Source: Onchidella celtica (lineage: Eukaryota; Mollusca; Gastropoda; Systellommatophora; Onchidiidae). Taken from it: a DNA stretch of 64,000 bases. Location: positions 21,356,460-21,420,459 of the forward strand of contig OZ007572.1 of assembly GCA_963931925.1 (NCBI GenBank), written 5' to 3'. A program made the position numbers and the translations under genes. Positions 59,701-64,000 of this stretch are shown here, one piece after another; the first letter of the stretch is position 1; each line of letters starts with the position of its first letter. The notes beneath the pieces are model-generated. The model worked only from the letters and a program-made list of their open reading frames with translations. It made no database searches and had not been told where the DNA came from.

Positions 59701-60521
59701 CATTGACATATTTAATTGAACAATAAACTATTTCACACTTGTTGTAAACGGTATTGTTCGCATCCACCGACATTACAATTTTACAATTAAAAAAATATGT
59801 TTTAATTTGATTTTAGTTGGAGTACAATGGAGTGACCGAACACAAGGCAATTTAACTGTCCCAAATGTGATGAAGGTAATGCTAATTAATCAGTCTGAAA
59901 GACAATGCTCAATTTGAATTCTCCACTAGTTTTAACATATTATTATTCAGGAGTAACTGCTACGACTAAGAAAAACAAAGCTGCTGCATATTTGCCACTG
60001 AGAGTTTTTTTCAGATGTGTAACTATTATTTGCATGAGGACATTCAGTGATGGATAACGTGTAGCACACTGAAGAATTAGTGGTCTCACATTCAAGAATA
60101 ACAATATTGAATTGGTTTGTTCAGTAAATTCATCCACATATAACATGAGTCCAAAAAAAGATTCACCATAGTGTCAACAGCTAGGAATTTGGCAGTTGCA
60201 CATCCACAAGTTTCACATGATCAAACAGAAACATGGACAAAAAAACCCTGAGCAGTCCCCAATATTGATAGATATCTATGATGGTTCCAGGCTGGCCAAG
60301 CGCTGGAGATACTTACTACCTGCTGGAGGAACCACTTGGTCCAGCAACTTTGGACTGGTTCTTTTCCAAATCTTTTTGATTACAGCTCTCAGTTCCTCGT
60401 TGGCAGTGTCTATGTTGCCCTCCGTTTTGATTTTCAAGGATGTACGCACCAGTGCAAACAGTGTTGCATTGAACATGACTGTGCCATCACTATTTAAAGG
60501 CATGTTCATGCTGACAAGTCG
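35419..60521 (-). CDS. CaV1: L-type voltage-gated calcium channel alpha-1 subunit (CaV1), C-terminal 616 residues
   Basis: Ten exons join as complement(60521..60320, 56257..56127, 55248..55138, 50699..50565, 47420..47284, 46615..46283, 43881..43698, 43001..42899, 37076..36868, 35724..35419), 1851 nt in one frame. All introns are GT-AG and all phases agree. The product is the intracellular C-terminus of the pore subunit: pre-IQ region, calmodulin-binding IQ motif, proline/acidic/polyglutamine linkers, a distal conserved helix region, and a terminal VTTL that fits a class I PDZ ligand, like the ITTL end of vertebrate CaV1.3. Pore repeats I-IV and the EF-hand must lie on earlier exons, probably beyond 64000. 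The first three exons match vertebrate CaV1.2 almost residue by residue, so family assignment is secure. Confidence 0.93.
35725..36530 (-). other. Last CaV1 intron, non-coding
   Basis: Contains interrupted poly(C) at 35844-35864. At about 36030-36150 there is a repeat-like segment (gatgaacatcaatcgatcga near ctttgccgcatacaac), probably the 3' end of an old retroelement. Confidence 0.4.
36531..36771 (+). mobile_element. MITE, 241 bp (family A, copy 1), inside a CaV1 intron
   Basis: The inverted ends are cactgcactacaataatgg (left) and, read inward from the right, cactgctctacaataatgac. A second copy in the opposite orientation is at 59072-59310. The two agree along their length, including attgcattcctgag, gtaataatcg, aatatctcaaaagtgtcaaa and cagacttatgcc. 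There is no ORF. The superfamily is not certain. Confidence 0.78.
36868..37076 (-). CDS. CaV1: CaV1 exon: His-rich and polyglutamine linker
   Basis: 69 codons plus two bases, [19 protein letters not shown] then a run of nine and one of four Gln, ending [11 protein letters not shown]. The CAG/CAA repeat is mixed, which usually limits slippage. Acceptor tgttacag; donor gtaaaa. Confidence 0.88.
37077..42898 (-). other. 5.8-kb CaV1 intron, no internal gene
   Basis: AT-rich, with poly(C) at 37428-37445 and 39723-39739. Short ORFs have no domain support. A 23-bp acceptor/donor-flanked segment near 41843 was tested as an exon and fails (a stop in phase). Confidence 0.55.
42899..43001 (-). CDS. CaV1: CaV1 exon: Pro/Ser linker
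   Basis: 34 codons, [19 protein letters not shown] and on to RTHLSP, then one base of a split Gly. Acceptor acccacctcag; donor gtcagg is weak but is the only one that joins the next exon in frame. Confidence 0.75.
43698..43881 (-). CDS. CaV1: CaV1 exon: conserved SFKLGCIG region
   Basis: 61 codons after a split Asp. It contains [20 protein letters not shown] followed by CIGKQ, a conserved basic/serine patch (RRLSRKGAS, a possible basophilic kinase site) found in the distal CaV1 tail. The acceptor ttttttcag is the one that keeps frame; a second cag ten bases on would not. Donor gtggga. Confidence 0.85.
44080..44360 (-). mobile_element. tRNA-derived SINE
   Basis: On the minus strand a tRNA-like head (about 44357-44280) reads ggacacagtggtctagaggc, which includes a box A-like tggtctagagg. 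It ends with a box B ggttcaaatcc (44304-44294). The acceptor halves do not pair, so it is not a functional tRNA. The body probably extends toward 44100. A 20-bp poly(G) run (plus strand, 44080-44099) marks the far side. Confidence 0.6.
44734..45766. mobile_element. TTAA-flanked (piggyBac-like) non-autonomous element, 1033 bp, with poly(G) ends
   Basis: TTAA lies at 44734-44737 and 45763-45766. Directly inside, the left end is sixteen G then caggtcctgaaa. The right end read inward is seven G then tcctgagagt. Both ends thus have a G-run and the word ggtcctga in inverted orientation. The interior is AT-rich with no transposase. It ends with a two-copy 125-bp tandem repeat. Confidence 0.68.
45478..45727 (+). 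repeat. 125-bp tandem duplication inside the TTAA element
   Basis: Two nearly identical copies begin atggaggcgaaattcaagat at 45478 and 45603. They differ by a single-base insertion and a few changes at the end. Each contains the 14-bp perfect palindrome gttaccatggtaac. The near identity suggests a recent duplication. Confidence 0.9.
45990..46310 (-). repeat. Six-copy tandem repeat of a CaV1 5' splice site
   Basis: On the minus strand the unit is about 26 nt of exon end (through atctatgtttacaggga) followed by gtaagttcttttgaatattc and acatt, with a period of 55 bp. Donor GTs lie at 46282 (the in-frame exon end), 46227, 46172, 46117, 46060 and 46001. The last two units are more diverged (spacings 57 and 59). 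The copies nearest the exon are the most similar. Confidence 0.88.
46283..46615 (-). CDS. CaV1: CaV1 exon: acidic linker with polyglutamate run
   Basis: 111 codons. After [11 protein letters not shown] comes a strongly acidic region with about 12 consecutive Glu, then a Ser/Pro-rich end reaching KKHGIYVYR. The purine-rich codons form a (GAA/GAG)n tract that could be length-polymorphic. Acceptor ctattcag; donor GGGA|gtaagt at 46282. The last ~26 nt of this exon and its donor are repeated five more times in the following intron (45990-46282). Confidence 0.85.
46714..46733 (+). repeat. (GT)n microsatellite in a CaV1 intron
   Basis: A run of ten GT dinucleotides preceded by ggtggtg. Confidence 0.85.
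47284..47420 (-). CDS. CaV1: CaV1 exon: variable linker
   Basis: About 45 residues rich in Asn, starting [15 protein letters not shown] and ending SRRPSKA. Acceptor ccttttcag, donor gtaaga. It ends with two bases (AG) completed to Ser by the next exon. No domain; a low-complexity tail region, supported by phase and splice sites. Confidence 0.8.
47421..48575 (-). other. CaV1 intron, non-coding
   Basis: AT-rich. A local duplication of the words gtaaacacttgcttttaagt / ttcacttgtttttaagtact is seen at about 48118-48200. Nothing else is supportable. Confidence 0.4.
48576..49669. mobile_element. TTAA-flanked (piggyBac-like) non-autonomous element, 1094 bp
   Basis: TTAA lies at 48576-48579 and 49666-49669. 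The inverted ends are ccctcgtcccgcg (left) and ccctagtcctgcg (right, read inward), 11 of 13 identical. The subterminal DNA is GC-rich (gtgcggggatagccagcgg; ggcggtcgggtcaatcggg). It resembles the element at 29962-30733 in both ends and composition. There is no transposase ORF; the 119-codon ORF at 49304-49663 runs into the right end and has no domain. Confidence 0.75.
49670..50564 (-). other. CaV1 intron segment, non-coding
   Basis: AT-rich. The 89-codon plus ORF at 49856-50125 has no recognisable feature. Inverted short words around 50140-50290 (ttgtgtgcctgtgcttttct against ctcccaggagcataaatcta) hint at another decayed insertion, but the boundaries are unclear. Confidence 0.35.
50565..50699 (-). 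CDS. CaV1: CaV1 exon: distal C-terminus
   Basis: 45 codons, [13 protein letters not shown] through a proline-containing region to TPIIA. The RxxLFGxxVS pattern occupies the same place in other CaV1 tails. Acceptor cttccccag, donor gtaagc, phase 0. The 3' intron end is strong. The previous intron carries the OTU-bearing element. Confidence 0.85.
51003..51323. mobile_element. Possible decayed TTAA-type MITE, about 320 bp
   Basis: The left end ctaaactctttctgtcct and the right end read inward cctaactcttctgtccca are similar inverted repeats, further matched by agcacatggtgc against agcaccaggtgc. The flanks are taa-like but not intact TTAA. It could be an old piggyBac-type copy. Confidence 0.45.
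53372..54367 (-). pseudogene. Broken OTU-domain (vertnin-like/transposon-associated) protein gene
   Basis: Three ORFs in successive frames make one diverged OTU cysteine-protease-like domain. The first (54367-53912) has [20 protein letters not shown], where the Asp-Gly-Asn-Cys string holds the OTU catalytic Cys and its Asp, followed by a helix ending SIEL. The second (53891-53634) has [20 protein letters not shown], the central OTU segment. The third (53623-53372) has PNHFVPLV, the catalytic His motif, then an acidic tail. Between the first and second, a short stretch in the third frame ([13 protein letters not shown]) looks like the missing link. At least two or three frameshifts separate the pieces, so it is a pseudogene. 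OTU proteases cleave ubiquitin linkages; related copies occur in invertebrate repeats. Confidence 0.7.
54659..54929. repeat. Right-end cluster of the ACCGTAWWAAAGCG motif
   Basis: Five recognisable copies: direct at 54672 (ggccgcaccgtatttaagcg) and 54759 (gccagaccgtatcatagcg), inverted at 54795 (ttacgctttcttacggtacg), 54841 (tacgttttattccggtttgg) and 54908 (tacgcttttttccggtgcgg). A further weak copy lies near 54713 (ggccattccgtaataaattg). The direct-then-inverted order makes the segment able to fold back. Confidence 0.8.
55138..55248 (-). CDS. CaV1: CaV1 exon: post-IQ segment
   Basis: 37 codons: [20 protein letters not shown] followed by an acidic stretch ending EEPMHR. The [18 protein letters not shown] string is a CaV1 signature directly after the IQ exon. 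Phase 0 on both sides; acceptor ctcattcag, donor gtaagt. Confidence 0.95.
55249..56126 (-). other. CaV1 intron, non-coding
   Basis: AT-rich sequence between the IQ and post-IQ exons. Nothing further is seen. Confidence 0.5.
56127..56257 (-). CDS. CaV1: CaV1 exon: IQ motif
   Basis: Codes for 43 residues after completing a split glycine. It contains [20 protein letters not shown], the IQ motif with the key Ile-Gln pair and its flanking aromatic anchors. In CaV1 channels this binds calmodulin and mediates calcium-dependent inactivation and facilitation. The acceptor is cttttgcag and the donor is gtatgg. The downstream [15 protein letters not shown] part differs from vertebrates. Confidence 0.96.
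56258..58263 (-). other. CaV1 intron segment, non-coding
   Basis: AT-rich. The 110-codon minus ORF at 57086-57418 is hydrophobic and Ile/Tyr-rich but has no recognisable family. It is treated as chance. Confidence 0.45.
58264..58567. mobile_element. hAT-like MITE, 304 bp
   Basis: The ends cagggttcctgccc (left) and cagggttcctgtga (right, read inward) share the first 11 bases. The interior repeats ttttcaaggagattt at about 58285 and 58448, with a shorter ttcaagattt near 58487. A clear 8-bp target duplication is not visible, so age or a different family is possible. Confidence 0.58.
59072..59310 (-). mobile_element. MITE, 239 bp (family A, copy 2), inside a CaV1 intron
   Basis: Inverted relative to 36531-36771 and similar along its full length. 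The end read from the right is cactgctctgtgataatgg. The tail tcatttttgacacttttgag and the word gcataagtctgacttatgcc are shared. It lies in the intron between the pre-IQ and IQ exons. Confidence 0.78.
59311..60319 (-). other. CaV1 intron segment, non-coding
   Basis: AT-rich, with a poly(T) run near 59445-59459. No gene is seen. Confidence 0.45.
60320..60521 (-). CDS. CaV1: CaV1 exon: pre-IQ region
   Basis: Codes for 67 residues starting [13 protein letters not shown], through [14 protein letters not shown], to LLDQVVPPA plus the first base of the next codon. The acceptor is tttccacag on the minus strand and the donor is gtagta. This segment, which follows the EF-hand in CaV1 channels and leads into the IQ motif, is among the most conserved of the cytoplasmic tail and takes part in calmodulin-dependent regulation. 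A splice at the following gtaagt, 4 bases on, would break the frame. Confidence 0.95.
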
Positions 60522-61139
60522 CTGTGGAAACATGAAGGGCAACAGACTATTACTCTTCGCAATATTTCTTGACTGGATCACTTGTCTTTCTTTCTTCTTC
60601 CACTCCTGCTTTTCTAAGCACTTACTAGATTTACGCTTCGTAACAACTCTCGTTTCATAAATCAATTTTCCCAGTGCTATGTCTTCCCCAAGCTTCCGCT
60701 TACTAACTACTCGAAACCATCACTGAAAGCATAATAATGTATTGTATTACGGCATGAGAAGGCAATACCAAAGAAAGTGACAAGAACCAGAACCAAATTG
60801 ACAATACAATCACCAAGAAAATATGCACCATGACAAACCCAGCATTTTTCAGTTTTGACCATCTGCACTAAAATGCTTCTGTAAAGAAATTTATATCTAT
60901 CTCAAGTAAGAGTTACCATCCCAGTATTATCGAGAATAATATCAAAGCAAACAAAGACATAGAAGATAATTTCTACCATCTGTAATTCCTCTCTATAACA
61001 TATTCTACCAGATCTGTGACATATTTCATTAAGGCTCCATGCCATGTCTCTTCATGTAATTTGTCTGTTACTGAGTTTTGCCACGTTCATATATATCGTC
61101 GTTATTGTCAGGCCAGAGTTTTCTGCTATTGTATGACAG
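60522..61139. other. Upstream CaV1 intron (presumed), non-coding
   Basis: I looked on the minus strand for the preceding channel exon (EF-hand region) and found no candidate. The sequence is AT-rich. It runs into the LINE 5' region. Confidence 0.45.
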
Positions 61140-64000
61140 TACACAATACAGCCTGCTACTGTCACCCCCACTGTCTTGTGGGTCATCTCGGGAGAGAGGA
61201 AGACTAGGGGAAGGTAACCCTGAATACAAATACCACACTGCCTTGTGTGTTGCTATGATAGCAAAGGCTATGGGAGTAAACCCAGACAGAAAATCAGGAG
61301 TGGAGACCCGAAGGTGGTTGTCAGGGAGAACTGCATCAAACTGGCTTCCAGCATCTCCTGCAGCCGGACTAGTTCCAAATGTATTGACCTGGTCTCTCCC
61401 TTGGGTTTAACTAGAATGGCAGAGAGAGGGGTGGTGCCTCTGGGCAAAGCACCATCTCTTAAAAATAGCCCAGGCAAGGCAGCAAAACGAGGAGGCGTTT
61501 GCTCGGGCTTGGCAAGCGTCTGTCTCTCCTCTATAAGCCCACCCATTTCCGATTTGGAGAGGACACTCCAGCCATCGGTTACGGATGGGCACAACACGGG
61601 AGGTGGCAGTTACCGGTGATAAGCTCAATCCATTTGGCGTACGGATGAGCGCCAGGGGTCCCCTCTGTCGGTGGGAGCGGCTTTTCAGCTGCATTGATCA
61701 ACTACCGCCCGCCGTAACCTGGGCAGCCCCCAGGCAGTTGGGTGTTGTTCCGCCACGTCAGCCTGCTTCATAAGGTGGTTGGAGCTAGACCAAAAGTCAA
61801 AAAGCTGACGTAAAGTGTGCACCTGGCAAAAACAGAAAAATACTAAAACTTGGTACCTGGAAGGTCAGAACAATGCGCCCAGGCTTGCAACAGCAAGATC
61901 TCACTAATATTGACTCCATCAGGAAATCCCAAATTATTGATCGAGAACTTCAGCTACTAAACATCGACATCGCTGCCCTTCAAGAAACTCGACTTCCCGA
62001 CTCCGGGTCAGTCAAAGAAGAAAACTACACCTTCTTCTGGCAGGGCCTTAGCAGCGAACAGCCGAGAATCCACGGCGTGGGCTTCGCCGTAAAAAACTCC
62101 CTTATCAATTCGATCGCAACTCCAATTGGAGTGTCAGAACGCATCATGACACTCAGACTGAACACCCGGTCTGGTTTTACCAACATTATCTGTGTCTATG
62201 CCCCAACACTTACCTCCTCTGACGAAACCAAAGACATTTTCTACGAGGCATTGCAGAGGACTCTCCACAACATCCCTCTCACCGAAGGCCTGCTAATTCT
62301 GGGTGACTTTAACGCTCGAGTGGGAGCAGATCACTCCGCATGGCCAAAGTGCATTGGGCACTTCGGCATTGGCAACATCAACGAAAACGGGCAGCGCCTT
62401 CTGGAGCTATGCTCCGTAAACTCATTATGTGTTACAAACACGTACTTTGACCTTAAGAGATGCCAAAGAACATCATGGCGCCATCCCAGGTCTGGCCATT
62501 GGCATCAATTAGATCTAATTCTCTCAAGGAGGAAGAGTTTGGGCTGTATAAAAATAACTCGTTCCCTCCACAGTGCTGACTGTGACACCGACCATGCACT
62601 GGTAGTCAGCAAAATCAAAATTTCGGCCAAGAAAATATACAGATCAAAAGCCCCTTCAATCCCTAAGATCAATGTAACAGCAATTAGAGATGAATCAAAT
62701 AGAAAGTCATTTGAAAAGTTATTTGCTGAAAGCATGGATAATGTCACCCAATGTGACTCGGTAGATGAAACATGGAACACTCTCAGTTCAAAAATTCATG
62801 ACTGTGCCATCAAGTCTTTTGGACAGCATAAAGTTTCAAACAACGACTGGGTAGCCCAGAACAGCGAAATTCTCCTACCTCTCATTGAGCAAAAGAAATC
62901 TGCTTTCAATGAGTATAACAAAAATTGCAATCAGAGTACAAAAACTTGTTTGAAAAATGCAAAAGCTAAACTTCAGCTGGAGGTAAGACGTTGCGCCAAC
63001 AAATACTGGACAGACTTGTGTAACAGCATACAAGAGGCAAATGAAAAGGGAGATATGAAAACTGCCTTTAGTCAGATGAAAGTAGCTCTTGGGCCAATCA
63101 TCACCAAAAGCGCCCCACTTAAGTCTGTAAATGGTGAACCCATCACAGATAAAAATGAACAACTGAATAGGTGGGTAGAGCATTACTCTCTGTTGTATTC
63201 AACTGAGAAAAATATTCCACCAGATTTTGAGGAACACCTCCAAAAACTGCCAATAATGGCCGAACTTGACGCTGAACCTTCCTTAGTCGAGCTTTCCAAT
63301 GCAATCGACCACCTGTCTGCTGGAAAAGCCACAGGAAGTGACAACATTCCTGCAGAGGTATTAAAAGACCTAAAAGGCCCATTATTACCACACCTGTATA
63401 ATCTGTTACTGCAGTGTTGGAAAGAAGGCGTGATACCACATGATATGAGAGACGCCAAAATTGTCACACTTTACAAGAACAAAGGAGACAAAGGCGACTG
63501 CAACAACTATCGAGGCATATCCCTCCTCAGCATTACTGGAAAGGCTTTTGCTCGCGTCATCCTCTGCCGCCTTCAACAACTGGCGGAAAAAGTCTTACCA
63601 GAAACACAATGTGGCTTTCGAAGCAAACGATCAACTATTGACATGATATTTGCACTTCGGCAAATCCAAGAAAAATGTAAAGAACAAAACAGGCCGCTTA
63701 TAACATGCTTTGTGGACCTAACAAAGGCTTTCGACACCGTAAGCCGATCTGGCCTGTATGCAGTCCTTAAATCCATAGGCTGTCCACCAACATTGCTAAA
63801 ACTTATTGCATCCTTCCACACTGACATGAGGGCATGTGTCAACTTTGAGGGCTGCACATCCAATTCATTTGCTGTAAACAGCGGTGTGAAGCAGGGATGT
63901 GTTCTTGCTCCTACCTTATTTGGTATATATTTTGCAGCCCTACTCAAGAATGCCTTTGGTCAATGTTCAGGTGGAGTACTTATTAACACCAGAGTGGACG
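61140..64000 (+). mobile_element. RTE-like non-LTR retrotransposon, 5' part, running off the window
   Basis: A GC-richer block starts at about 61140-61200 and leads into an endonuclease/reverse-transcriptase frame from 61789. The stretch before it (to about 61788) has ORFs in several frames without domains and is read as 5' UTR. The left boundary is uncertain. The element is antisense to CaV1 and lies upstream of its pre-IQ exon, so probably in an intron. Confidence 0.75.
61789..64000 (+). CDS. Endonuclease / reverse transcriptase of an RTE-like LINE (partial, 3' end outside window)
   Basis: One uninterrupted frame of 737 codons, with no stop to the window edge. The first ATG is 61873, but homology begins upstream at GTWKVRTM, so the true start is unclear. 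An exonuclease-endonuclease-phosphatase domain comes first (about 230 residues): ALQETR (catalytic Glu), VYAPT, GDFNARVG (Asp/Asn) and SADCDTDHALV (Asp/His). The usual Asn in TW-N-VRT is Lys here, which could impair nicking. A linker follows, then the RT: NYRGISLLSITGKAFARVI, CGFRSKRSTIDMI, FVDLTKAFD (first palm Asp, codon at 63715) and SGVKQGCVLAPTLF. The YxDD box lies beyond 64000. The order and motifs fit RTE-type elements, which reverse-transcribe at nicked target DNA. Antisense ORFs here are shadows. Confidence 0.88.

Noticed and set aside
60276..60665. 129-codon minus ORF as a whole gene
   Set aside because: Only 60320-60521 matches the channel. The rest is intron beyond clear splice sites.
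61268..61694. Overlapping minus ORFs in the LINE 5' region
   Set aside because: No domain. They are antisense to the LINE 5' UTR and arise from its higher GC content.

Overview
The window looks like animal nuclear DNA, most likely from a lophotrochozoan and probably a mollusc; that placement is inference. It is AT-rich and intron-rich, with long non-coding stretches, many microsatellites, long poly(G)/poly(C) tracts and a dense load of DNA-transposon, SINE, LINE and LTR elements. There are no operons, rRNA genes or CRISPR arrays.

Layout. 1-5.4 kb holds a large minisatellite with 43-44 bp units and a higher-order period of about 1 kb. 5.4-24 kb has no convincing host gene. It carries small inverted-repeat elements (6127, 7797, 9707, 12363, 17258), a tRNA-derived SINE (about 12.68 kb), LINE 3' relics (about 10.8 and 16.0 kb) and several simple-sequence arrays. 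24155-28507 is a complete LTR retrotransposon with apparently identical 295-bp LTRs, a 5-bp target duplication, and gag and pol in different frames. A slippery heptamer plus hairpin lies before the gag stop.

35.2-60.5 kb, minus strand, is the 3' part of a host gene. Ten coding exons, whose splice sites and phases all agree, encode the last 616 residues of an L-type voltage-gated calcium channel alpha-1 subunit (CaV1), from the pre-IQ region through the IQ motif to a VTTL PDZ-ligand terminus. Earlier exons lie beyond 60521, probably outside the window. Introns hold TTAA-flanked elements, two oppositely oriented copies of one MITE family, a SINE, and a decayed 3.6-kb transposon-like unit with an OTU-protease-like pseudogene and seven or more copies of a subterminal motif. 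Next to one exon, the 5' splice site itself is tandemly repeated six times.

From about 61.1 kb to the right edge is an RTE-like non-LTR retrotransposon on the plus strand. It has an open endonuclease/reverse-transcriptase frame that runs off the window.

The best candidates for something undescribed are the gag-pol frameshift signal, the OTU-bearing element, the splice-donor array and the minisatellite. Element families were assigned by eye from motifs and terminal repeats, without database searches.
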